Shown here one piece after another: positions 12,901 through 25,800 of a stretch of DNA of 64,000 nt. The notes below the pieces were generated by a model that saw only the letters and a list, made by a program, of their open reading frames with translations, had not been told where the DNA came from and did no database searches. Every line of letters starts with the position of its first letter. Positions within the stretch are counted from its first letter, which is position 1. Made by a program: the position numbers and the translations under genes. This DNA is from Ficedula albicollis (taxonomy: Eukaryota; Chordata; Aves; Passeriformes; Muscicapidae), in the NCBI RefSeq assembly GCF_000247815.1, contig NC_021671.1, forward strand, positions 25,003,338 through 25,067,337. Direction: 5' to 3'.

Positions 12901-15282
12901 TCACCTGGGCATCCACTTCAGGATACAAGGTTTGCCTTCAGCTATGTAAAGTCCAGCAACTCTGCATGTTTCACGTAGTTTTTGATGCAGAAATACACAG
13001 TATGAGAACAGCAAGAAGGGTAGAGAAGCACTTTTTTCAGTCAAGAGAGTGTTTCCTAAAGCAGAGATAATAAAAAACAGAGCCAAGTATTTGGGTCTAA
13101 GTTTCATTGGCAGATGGGATTTGAACAGCTGAGCAGCAGTTTGGCAGCATTCTTAGGACAGAGTTTGTTCTTCAACTTGAAATGTTGTTCTTCAGTATAA
13201 AATGAACAACACTGGCTGAGAAGGTTAAAACTGAGGAAGTGGAGGAACTTTTCATAATTTTCAATGCCAAATAATATAGTGCAAACCACAGTAAAGTGAA
13301 GGAGACTCAAGTGGAGAATGCTTACTGCCCACTGCTACAGATCATTCTTTTGTCTTAATACTTTAATAAAAGTTGAATTCTTAACTGAGGAAAGAAAGCA
13401 AATGAAATGAAGTTCTCATCACCTCTTTTATTTCAGCTCTTTTTTTGAAAAGAGGGAAATATTTTTTTCCCTTGGCTAATTCTTTAGCTGACAACATAAA
13501 GAAGAAAATTTGGCTCTGTTATGCCTCATTTCAAAGATGTGGAAGTGGCATAGAAAGTGGCCAGCAACAGTTTTCATGTTATGACTCCCAGGTTATTAAC
13601 AGTCTGATGGAAGGATCCGATGCAGTTAAAAGAAAAACCTCCTCTTCACAACATTTCACTGGGAAGACAGAAATAAAATAAGAGGAATTAAGAGATACTG
13701 GCACATAGTCAGAGGAAACTAAACCTATTTCTTCTAGTGGTATCTCTCATTACAGATTGCAGGAGACTCATTCATCCTTTTAATCACAGTACCTCTTTAT
13801 TCCTTCATTTGTTAATACTTTAAGAGGCCACACCATTTCCTGCCCCTTTGCTTTGTCATTTAGAACAAAAGTAAAGCAGTACTGCATCTCTCGAGGTAAC
13901 AAGAGGAATGAACTTGCCCCATGGGTTTTCATCCAAGTCACCCCTCAGATAAGCCAGGTACAAATGGGCTACACTGGCTTGGGGGAAACTGAAGAGCCCT
14001 GTGTAGCTGTGGCAGTGTATACAACACTTGTCTGTCCTGTGCTCAAAGGTCTCCGGATGCAAATCAATCCAGAGATACGTGATGGGCAGAAGTGTAAGCC
14101 CAGCGCTGCGCTCAAGCAAACAAACTCTGTGCAAAGGCAGACATGGGATCAAGCTAACACAGCTATACAATCCCCGTCTGGAGCTGCCCTGCAGACACAG
14201 CCAGTGGGCTCCAGCCACCCACCAGACATGCCCAAAGGCACTGGAAGCAAGGACAGCCGTGTGACATTTTTGCTTGCACTGGCACAAGAAACAGTTCTGT
14301 TTTGCTGACGGCAGCTGAGGGCCCACCAAGGCTGTGGCATCCCCTAACACCATGTGTTACTAACTCCCTGCCTCCTCTGTTGCCCGTGTTTTCTGCATTC
14401 CTCAGTGAGTCTTGGCCTATCATTGCGTTCCCTCCCACACTGCTGACCTTCATTTTTTCTTCATTTCTTGTTAATCAGCATTTACTCCAATTAGTTTGTG
14501 ATATAACTTGTCAGGCATTATAGTTCAAACACATGAAAGACCAAAAGTAAATAAAGGAAATACTGACACTGGCAGTAGACCCAACATGCTCTCCCAATAC
14601 AAATACTCAGTGCCTGAAGACAAGAGCAAACAAGTCATGACAGCACACGGGTATTATTTCTGTAAGCTAACAGTTTGTTTTTCTGCATCATAAAGTTGAA
14701 TGCAGTCCATCAAATTTTCTAGAACTCTTCATTTTTCTGCTGGAAGTTAAACAAGGTCCTAATTCATCTGGAAAAATTTATTCCCCATTTGCTGCCAAGT
14801 GGTAAAAGCAAGAGTTAATTTACTACCAGCTCCAACAGAAGGCATTTAAAAACTGCTGCTTTTTCATGTGTGTCACTCATGGGACTTTCAGTCTTCTGGG
14901 CTCCTCTTTCTACTCTTTTGGAGATAGCTTTCAGGAAAGTCAACCTGTCTTAAGGTCTATTCATCTGCAAGACTGTGATGGTCTATTCCCCTCTTTGCTA
15001 AACCATCACAAATAACAAAAATCAGTTTCAACCTCCAAAAATTTGTTCAGTGTAATAAAAAGAATCTCAGGGCTCTCTCTTCTTCCTGCATGAGGTTGCT
15101 TGATAAGGGAAACTGAGGGAGAATCCCAACTCATCACTATGAGAAGGATGGCACTAGAGATAATAGGGAAGGCAAGAAGACTGGAGGTTTAATCACACAT
15201 ACAGCTATTCTTTCAGCAAGAACCACGGGACAAAGCAGTGCACTTTGATGTATCAGGAAGCAGAAGCTAGGGCAAGAAGAAT
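9986..15282. other. Intergenic DNA without a supported gene
   Basis: AT-rich sequence with one clear 65-bp tandem duplication (12594-12723, listed separately). At 13853-14353 a locally GC-richer stretch has overlapping open frames on both strands (151 codons plus, 165 codons minus). Neither shows a recognisable domain, and no coding exon is supported. Nothing else is recognised. Confidence 0.5.
12594..12723. repeat. Tandem duplication, 65-bp unit, two copies
   Basis: Copies 12594-12658 and 12659-12723 both begin 'cctttaacctctaaaatgat' and are directly adjacent, with about three differences toward the right end (cctatagaggg versus ttatagagcg). Confidence 0.92.
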
Positions 15283-15800
15283 AATCATAGAATAACAGAA
15301 CAGGTTGAGTTGGAAGGGACCTTAAAGATCACCCTTCTACCAGACCACTTTACTCAGAGCCCCATAAAACCTGGCCTTAAAATCATAGAACAGAATCATC
15401 ACATCATCAAGGTTGGGAACGACCTCCAAGACCATCAACACCACCATGCCAACTAAACCATAGCACTAAGTGCCATGTGCAATCGTTTCTTGAAGACTTC
15501 CAGGGATTGTGACTCTCTAACCTGCCTGGGCAGCATGTTCCAGTGTTCTTCATGTTGAGTTGGGTGTTGATCAGCATCCCCAGGCCCTTTTTCATTGAGC
15601 AGCTTTCCAGCCACTCTGCCCCCAGCCTGTAATGCTGCATGGAGTTTTTGCGCTTTGAACTCTTCCAGGGATGGAGTGTCAACAGCTTCTCTGGGCAAAC
15701 CATTCCAGTGCATCATCACACTCACAGTGAAGCGTTTCTTCCTAATACCCAATTTAAATCTACTCTCTCTCAGCTTAAAGCCACCAAGAGCAGCTAAACC
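15283..15800 (-). mobile_element. Nested CR1 LINE fragments (CR1 inserted into CR1)
   Basis: All parts read as CR1 on the minus strand. The outer element occupies 15283-15379 (reversed 3' terminus through 'aacctggcctta') and resumes at about 15654-15800 ('actcttccagggatggagtg' onward), continuing the CR1 order almost without loss. Between them (15380-15652) is a second, different CR1 copy that begins again with a reversed 3' terminus (aatcatagaacagaatcatc). On the minus strand the outer copy encodes a typical CR1 ORF2 C-terminal tail (…RKKRFTVSVMMHWNGLPREA…), which explains the 170-codon frame seen here. No intact reverse transcriptase is present. Confidence 0.87.
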
Positions 15801-15806
15801 ACAGGA

Positions 15807-15876
15807 AAAACAAACAACAACAACAACAACAAAAACAAAACAAAACAAAACAAAAAAAAAACAAACCAAAAAACAA
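15807..15876. repeat. A-rich (CAA)n/(CAAAA)n simple repeat
   Basis: An uninterrupted series of caa, then caaaa and caaaaaaa units directly beside the CR1 cluster. Confidence 0.92.
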
Positions 15877-17114
15877 AGAGGAAAACCTGAAGTCAAGGAG
15901 GAGATAAGTTGTCTGAAGAAGGGTATAAAGAAGAGTCCTTGCAAAGGGCAGCAACATACTGGCACTGCAACTGCAAAGAAAGAAACAGATAACTGGCTCC
16001 TAGAAAACCCAAAGTTTAATTTCTGAGAGAGTAGTCATGCTACAATAGTTTGCCAAAACCCTGCTTTGATGTTGGCTCTTACTGAAAGTAGAAGGCAACT
16101 TCTCAGTGTGTTAGCTAACCGACCACAAGGACAGTGGTAGTGATGGAATTTTCCCTCAAACACTGCTAATCTGAACAAAGTGAAGGCATTTCACATTTAG
16201 TGAAGCTCAGTGAAAGTAAGAAAGACAGTTTTCTGTAGTAATACCATTTCTCAAACTTTCATGCTTAGATGTCTCCCAGTCCTGTCCAAAAGCCTGTCAT
16301 TTGCTGCCACCTACAACAAACAGGTTCTTGTTCATGTGAAACAGCCTTTTACCTTCAGACTAACTTTCAGAAATGGCTATATCAGAGACTCACTTGGTGC
16401 TCCTTACAGTTCAAGTATTTCTACTTGGTTTCCCTTTCCTTGTTCCTTTGAAATATTTTCCTACCACTTTGTAAATTCTGTGTAAACAGCAGGTACCACA
16501 GCTGAAATGGCAAATATCAATGACATGGATGATTTCCTTTGCCATTTATTTGCTCTGCCTGCCCCCAAACACAGTGTAAAAACTTGAAACAGTTCGTAAA
16601 GATGTTTTCCAACCATTTGCTGCACCAGATGCCAGACAACCTAGCATCAGAGAAATTATACTGCTGCACCAGCTGTCTATTTAGATACTAGTAAATGCCT
16701 CCTCTTGAAATACAGCTGAAACCTCAAAGTAAAAAAACTAAAAATACCGTGACCGCAGGGCTGTCCAAGCACCTGTAGCATCTATAAGTTCCATACTATG
16801 GATAGTATTTACTGCTAACTCCCTCACTGCAAGTACAACATACCAGTTAAAGAAATCCTGTCCTTAATACTTTTAATTCCTACAATTTAAAAAATTGTAA
16901 AACTGCAATAAAGAAATCATGTATATTACAGCTGGATGTGCTTTGTTGTCAAAGTAGTGTAGTTTTACCCTGTGAACTGTTAATGCATTTTCTGTTAATA
17001 CAGAGTTGAATCAACAATATGGGTCGCTTGGCTGAAAAAAATTATGCTGAAGATAGTGAACATCATGTTAGCGGTGTTATTTCTAAATGTCTGCAATATA
17101 TTATTCTGGCATTT
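15877..17114. other. Intergenic DNA, nothing recognised
   Basis: AT-rich sequence between the CR1 cluster and the LTR. Open frames are short and none resembles a known protein. Confidence 0.6.
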
Positions 17115-17745
17115 ATTTAAGTGTATATTAAGCTTATATGGTGCTGTGTTTTAAATTTGTGATGATAGCAGTGTGGGAAAACTTAAGGATGCTTTATCTT
17201 ACTGGTGATCAAAGCTGGTGTGGTGTTTGGGTGTTTTCTGCTTCTCACACTGTCCCACCAAGAGAGCAGGCTGGGAATGCACAAGGAGCTGGTAGGGGAC
17301 ACAGCTGGGACTGCTCCTCGGATCAGTCTCCATCTGATCCAAGGGATATCGACCACATGGTGTCCATATAAAGCTGGGGTAGGAAGGAGAAAAGGGGGGG
17401 ATGTTTGGAGTTGCAGCATTTGCTTTCACAAGTCACTTTTGATCAGGATGAAGCTCAGCTTTCCTGGAGGTGTGTGTTGCAGCATTTGCTTTCACAAGTC
17501 ACTTTTGTTCATGATGAAGCTCAGCTTTCCTGGAGGTGTGGGGATAGAGGTGGCAGAACACCTGCCTGCCTATGGGAAGTAGTGAATGAATTCCTTGTTT
17601 TGCTTTTCTTGTGCTTCACCTATCAAACCGTCTTTATCTCAACCCACGATTTTTTAAACTTTTCACCGTCCAATTCTCTCCCCCATATCAAACTGGGTGA
17701 GGGAGAGACTGTGCAGAGCTAAGCTGCCCACCACAACACAAAAAA
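17115..17745 (+). mobile_element. Avian endogenous retrovirus LTR (solo, degraded)
   Basis: From about 17230 the sequence follows the order of a common avian ERV LTR as I remember it. There is a 'ctgcttctcacactgtccca' segment, then 'ggggacacagctgggact', then a TATA-like 'ccatataaagctgggg' at about 17364-17379. Next come a 'cctggaggtg' segment, 'aacacctgcctgcctatggg' followed by 'aatgaattccttgttttgct', and 'gtctttatctcaacccacga', ending with a 'ctctcccccat' stretch and a decayed terminus near 17745. The first ~100 bases are poorly preserved, so the left boundary is approximate. No retroviral genes adjoin it, so it is a solo LTR. It contains an internal 66-bp tandem duplication. Confidence 0.78.
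17411..17541. repeat. Tandem duplication inside the LTR, 66-bp unit
   Basis: Copies 17411-17476 and 17477-17541 both start 'ttgcagcatttgctttcaca' and run through 'cagctttcctggaggtgtg', with about two mismatches (gatcagg versus ttcatg). They lie 3' of the LTR TATA-like box. Confidence 0.93.
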
Positions 17746-18663
17746 GGTTCTGCAGCTAAAAGCATGGACAATGAGCTTTTCTTTTGACAGTGAAACTTTA
17801 TTAACGCATTTGGAAAATATGACTTGTCCAGATTCTGACAACAGCTTATTGCTAACAGCTGAAGAGATTTCCCCACCAACCCCTTTGATAATCACACTTC
17901 TCACAGGTTTCAAAATGGTTAATCCAATGGGATTCTGATTATTTCTATTAATTTGGTGATTATCCACTTACCACAACTTTACAGCCTTGAAATCACTATA
18001 TTTATATCCTCACTTTATTTACTTACCTTGGAGATTAAATTTGAAAGTTCCCTACCAAAACTCAGAGGCATTCTTATGACTCAAGATGCATCTACGCTCA
18101 TTTCTGCAACTCTTTTGTGCCTTGAAAGACTGAGTTCTTTGACTTTCTAGAACAGATGAGGGAAGCTGCCACATTGCCTATCCAGAGAACAGAAAACTGT
18201 GCATATCCCAAAACCACACAGTGGAACCAACACTAGTGCATGGTGTTCTGAATCATGCATTTTTCACTGGACTAGAGATAGGCTTACCTTTGTGTACTGA
18301 AAAAATTGCTAATACTGGAGAGAAATCGAGTAGAGGGATGTCAATGATTTAATGAGTTTAAACTAAAGTTTGCTTCTCTGGCGGATTTTAAAGGTAAAAG
18401 GCAATTAATGACCAAGTCTACATTCAGTCTGGTTAATTACTGGTTCCTGTCTTTTCCTCTACTGAAATTTCCTCTCTATTTCAGTTCTGAGGTTTTCTGT
18501 TCACATGCATTTATTGCAGTGGCTGTCCTACAGTATTATTGCAGAGACCAAATTCCCACATACAGACCGGATACAAGTCCGTGCAGCAGAATGATGCCAG
18601 TATGAAGTATAAGGATTAATGTCAGGTTGGTTCTTTGTGTTGTGATGGAAGACCTATATCAAA
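17746..18663. other. Intergenic DNA, nothing recognised
   Basis: Ordinary AT-rich sequence between the LTR and a CR1 fragment, with no supported gene or repeat. Confidence 0.6.
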
Positions 18664-18775
18664 GAATTATAGAATCTTTAAAGTTGGAAAAGATCTCAAG
18701 ATCATCGAGTCCAACTATTAACCCTGCACTGCAAGCCCACCACTAAACCATGTCTCTAAGCAAAATATCACTGTG
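18664..18775 (-). mobile_element. CR1 LINE, short 3' fragment
   Basis: On the plus strand it begins with the reversed CR1 terminus (aattatagaatctttaaag), continues with 'gatcatcgagtccaac' and 'accactaaaccatgtctcta', and stops there. It is a heavily 5'-truncated CR1 of a different subfamily from the copy at 2188. It lies about 185 bases before the cytosine run. Confidence 0.85.
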
Positions 18776-18879
18776 GGAAGAGAAAGAAACCCAAACTCGC
18801 TCGTCCAGTTCAGGGATTATGCGCTGAACTCCTGTGTGATACGTGTGTGTGAATGCACAAGATGCCTAGCTGGATGTGC

Positions 18880-21139
<2,260 letters not shown>

Positions 21140-21223
21140 TTCCCGCCCCCCGGAAGGGACCCCTCACAGAGGGAATTGAAATGGGCAGGCCGGATTCTAG
21201 AAGGCATTTTCATTAAAGAGAAT
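21140..21223 (+). promoter_or_regulatory. MXRA5: Candidate upstream non-coding exon or promoter edge of MXRA5
   Basis: The right flank of the cytosine run is GC-rich for about 40 bases and contains an ETS-like 'ccggaag' (about 21150). It then returns to AT-rich sequence and meets a fair splice-donor match, aat|gtaagg, with GT at 21224-21225. The acceptor at 22613-22614 just before the MXRA5 start codon needs an upstream donor, and this one would give an intron of about 1.4 kb. This is a guess; any donor inside or left of the unreadable C-run would do equally well. Confidence 0.25.
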
Positions 21224-22614
21224 GTAAGGAAAACTGCACCTGAAAATTCTTAAACAAATTGCAAGCTATTTGTCTCGTAAAGAATGCTAAGCGTCTCATT
21301 AACTTGACCGCAGATATTTGGGAAAACTCTTCATCCCAACGAGCCTCTCCTTTATAGAACTTTAATAGTTTGCACATGGTAATCTTGGGGGAAAAAAGTG
21401 AATCTTGTTGCTTGCAGACCTAAGAAAATCTTACTATACTACAAGCAAATAACTAATGGAACTAATAATACCTGGTACAAGTGAATGCCTTTCTGTCATT
21501 GTCACTGTGTTGTACTAAAGTGGGAATATTGAGCTTCAGTTGCTAATAGCAGCCAGTATTCTTGTATGGCTTTAATTTGAAAAGCTTTCAAATTCTTCTG
21601 TTGGAAGGAATAAGAATAGGAATGTTTTAAACTTGTTTGTCCAGAGTTAGGGTGCTTAATTGGTAATAAGGCATTACATAAATGATTTGATTTTCAGAAA
21701 TTACTAGTGCTCAAGGTCGATAACAATCGTATTTTCTTGACTGTGCTTCTTTAAATGACTTCCATGGTTCTAGCCATGCAGAATTTGACACACAGTTCCA
21801 AAAATCTGAACTTCAATGTTGGTAGACATATTATAAACTTTTCCTGTGAGGTCTGTGTTTTTGCTTTTAAACAAATTTTCTAGTTTTATGATTTCTGACC
21901 AGTCGTAGTACCTATTTGGTTTAGATTGCAATGTAAGAGTATATCCAATATCACAGAGCAACCCATGGCAAAGGATGACAGAGTCTAGATCTATGCCCAA
22001 CCAGTTCTTTCACTTTCTATCTCAATCATTTCCCATATCTGAATGAGATTCATTGAGCCACATTTTACCCTACCAAAAGTTAATAGCCTGTCTAAAGATT
22101 AGGCAGCTGGGTGAGGTAAGTTTGCTCATTCGGGACCTGATGAACCTCAGTTGTACAATTTCTAGTTATCTGATGAGGTACATAACTGATATTAATCTTC
22201 AAGTGATTATGGCTTTTTTTTTTTCTTTCATTGACTGCAGAGGGAGCCCTGGCAATTTTTTTGAGCTAAATATGTCCCTAAAAGTTTTCTAGTTTTTCTG
22301 TGAGATGAGTACTATTCTTGATGTACAAAATAAGTCTATAAAATTTATTACCATAGGGAAATGGCATAACTTGTGTTAGAACAGGTATTTAGTAAAAGTG
22401 AGTAATGGGGGAAAAATTGACGCTGAAGTGGGATGACATGGAATAAAAATGGCTTTCCAACTGAGCTTGGCCTTGATGGTCTACAGACTTTCTAGACAGT
22501 GCAGGTAATCACTAGGTATATAAAGGGTTTAAAATATGTAAAGCGCATATAAAAGTGTTTTGAAAACCCTAACTTCTTCTCTCTTTTCTCCCTCCCTGCC
22601 CCACCCACACGCAG
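21224..22614 (+). other. MXRA5: Probable first intron of MXRA5
   Basis: AT-rich sequence with no supported exon. It ends in a pyrimidine-rich tract (22575-22612) and 'cacacgcag', a good acceptor, immediately before the GC-rich coding exon. Confidence 0.5.
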
Positions 22615-22812
22615 GAGGAGCCAGGCGAGGGGCGGCGCCGCGATGGGAGCGCTGTCCGTGGTGCTGCTGCTGGGGCTGGGGCTGCCCCTGGGCGCCCTGG
22701 GCTGCCCCCAGCCCTGCGCCTGCTACCTGCCCACCGAGGTGCACTGCACCTTCCGCTCCCTGGCAGCCGTGCCGGCACGCATCCCCAGACACGTGGAGAG
22801 GATCAACTTCGG
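22615..22812 (+). CDS. MXRA5: MXRA5 first coding exon (signal peptide and LRR N-cap)
   Basis: The exon probably starts at 22615 after the acceptor 'cacacgcag', leaves 28 bases of 5' UTR and begins translation at ATG 22643 in a good context (gccgcgATGg). It encodes residues 1-56 plus two bases of Gly57. A hydrophobic leader rich in Leu/Val/Gly runs to residue 20, followed by the cysteine pattern C-x3-C-x-C-x7-C of an LRR N-terminal cap. The donor is ttcgg|gtccgt with GT at 22813, a weak-looking site by sequence, but the split Gly codon joins perfectly to the next exon. The exon is much GC-richer than its surroundings, typical of avian 5' exons. Overlapping long frames on both strands here are shadows. 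Confidence 0.93.
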
Positions 22813-25800
22813 GTCCGTGGGGCGGCTTGGGGCAAGCGGGTTCTGCTCGCAGAGCAGAAGCCCGGAGTGCTTCGCTCGTGTGTGGCAAACCAGGATCTCT
22901 GTGTGACGTTCTTAAGTAGGATTGCAGAGATGGGTACTTGCCCGTCGGTGCTGTGTTTCAAACACTACAGCTGCTGGCATGCAGAAATTAGCCTAGCCTT
23001 TTTGTTTCAAACAAAAGTCACTGTTATTTTCAAATAGATCTTTATACCGTGGTGTGAGTTCTTTTTTTGGAAAATAAAGCATTTAGTCTTTTAGAGTGTA
23101 TAAAAATATATTTAATTAAATCTGTTATGAGATTACTACAGAATATGGAATTTTATACCTGATGTAAAAAAATTACAGTAGGAGGAAAATTCTGTGATAT
23201 AACCCAGTAACATTTTGAAGAACGAGATATAGCATATCTTAAATGAATACAGTGGAAAGAAATTAATTTCATTGCCTTTGGAGTTGAGGTTTTGTTGCAG
23301 TTTTTTCAAGGAACTAAGCACAATAGAAGCATGTTTTGGGAAGAGATTGCTCAGTTTCCTCTGCCAGGATATTGCCAATTCACATCTGTCAGATTTTGAG
23401 ACAAGAAGGAGGGACTGTTGGTAGGCTTCAGGTCACTAAATACCATATTGGGTCATTGTATGGCACGGAGCTGCAAGAGTCGCAGTCCTCTTCTGCTTGG
23501 TGTCAGGGCTGCCCCACTACCCAGGATGAACTCACCCTGACAACCCCCAGGCCTGTAAGCTGCAACAGATCTTGCAATGACTGGCAGTAGTGACCTTGGT
23601 TTGGTTGTTTGGGTTTTTTTTTTTTTTGCTTCTCTATAGCTAAATTTTTTATCCACCAAGATTTTGTCCATCTAAAGCCTAATTTTAGTCTCAAAATGCT
23701 CTTGTGCTCAGTAAAGCTATATTAAAGAAATATGTACTCCAATCCCTAAATTGCTTCTGAAAGTGGGATGTAGGCTTCCAAGTTATTAAGGTGTTTGGGC
23801 TGTGTTTTTTTAGTAAAGTACATTATTTCATATGCTGTTAGCATAAAAGACATTTCTTCTCTTTGTATTTCATCACGACAAATGCCATTTTCTGAGTTGT
23901 GTCCTTTCCCAGGAAGAAAGATTCTTAAATGTCTGTTGTTGCACTTTCACTTTGAAAGAGTGCTTTTATCATATTATTATTTTAAGTGCTATATCACTTT
24001 GAAAGAGTGCTTTTATCATATTATTTTAAGTGCTATGCATTTAGATGGTGAAGATTATTTTTCTAACTGGAAATTATTTAGGAAAAAATTTATTTAGACA
24101 AGTTCATTTTTTTTCCAAAGGACTGATTTTGAAATAAAGAATTTTAATAAGATGTCTGCTGTGAGCTTAGTGTATCTGCAGAAGGACTAAAAATATTAAT
24201 ACAGTGTTCTAAATTTTTAGCAAATTAAGAATCTTTAGATAGATAACATGGTGAAGATCCAAAAGTATTTTTTTCCATATTCTAAGTATTTAAATTTCAT
24301 GCTGTGTCTTCCCTTTCTTTCTAGAAAATACCAAGAAATTGGAAAAATCTCTAAAATTCTATGCTTATTTTTAAGACTCCATGCCTAGGTTAGATAACAC
24401 ATTTAATTTTCTGTATACAAATGTAGAGCTAGGCCACCAAATGTAACTCTTCCAAATTGGCAAATAAAGCCTGATTTCCTTGTCCAAAGCAAAACTGATT
24501 TATTTTCAAAGCGTAGATTTTTCTGTATTCCTTATCTAAGAGGAGTTTCAAGGCTCAGATGATGTAATTGGAAGGTCAGTTCCTAGATCTTATGTATTTA
24601 GTTAATGTAGCCAATTACATGTTGTAACAGTAAGTGAAGCAGGATATGACTTACTGCTTCTTGTGCTGCTTGGGAGATAACCCATTTTTAATGTTTACTC
24701 TCCAAATCTCTATTTATTTATTGTTAAATGCTGCTTTGGCAACACTGTAGCCTGTCTAGTTTGCCAGGCTCCATAGCATCATGGGCTGGCCACAGTCCAT
24801 TAACTTATTTCCATTCCATAAACTGAGCTGCATGGAAAAATATACTGACAACTATTAGAACTTAAACACCTATTTATTACTTTCACTCCTAATTTATGGC
24901 TAAAGTGCCACAAAGTGAGTTAAAAGAAAAGTAAACATGAACAAAGTATGCTTGGGCCTTGTAAGAGTCTTTCAGTAACTTCTGGCCTTTTGACAATGCA
25001 TTAAGGTCCCTCTAGTTTTTCCTCAAATATAGGTTATACTAATTTTACATTTGCAGTCTGTGATAGTGTATAAATTGTAACTGCTTGTGTGATTTTTTTT
25101 TTTCCCCCAGGTTCAACAGTATACAGTCTATATATGAAAACTCCTTTGCAGGGCTTACAAAATTGGAATTGCTCATGATACATGGAAATGACATTCAGAA
25201 TATTCCTGATGGTGCTTTGAAAGATCTTGTGTCTCTACAGGTAATGCTTAGGTTTTCCTAAATTTAAAAACTAACTTCCATGAGTAACAGAAAACGGATT
25301 AGGTGTTTTTGATAGTGCTTTTTAAAGGATTAATTATACCATTTCCCCCAAAATGCATTGGATATCTATTAACTATGCCTATGCCTAACTCGATAATGCC
25401 AACTAACACTCAGTTTTATTCTACCTTTGTCCAGCATATCATTTTTCAGTGGTGCAAAAGATTTGAATGAGAGACCAAAAAATTTGCTTAATTGCTATTC
25501 GATTTTGATTTAGATTAAAAAAATAATCTGTGGTTCTTTTGTTTTGTTTTGGTTATTGTTTAGGTTTTCAAAATTAGTTACAACAAATTGAAAGCCATAA
25601 CTGGCCAAACACTCCAAGGACTTTCAAGCTTAATGAGACTGCACGTGGACCACAACAGAATTGAGTTTATTCATCCAAATGCTTTTAATGGTTTAACCTC
25701 TCTAAGACTTGTCCACCTAGAAGGAAATTTGCTCCAGCAGCTTCACCCCAACACCTTTTCAACATTTATGGTCCTTGATTATTTCAAATTGTCAACAGTA

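Noticed and set aside
15453..15965. 170-codon minus-strand frame with RKKRFTVSVMMHWNGLPREA
   Set aside because: This is the well-known C-terminal tail of CR1 ORF2 within nested, truncated CR1 copies, not a host gene.
22529..22919. Two 119-codon frames and shorter ones around the first MXRA5 exon
   Set aside because: They are shadows in other frames of the GC-rich signal-peptide exon. The true frame starts at 22643 and is confirmed by splice continuity with the next exon.
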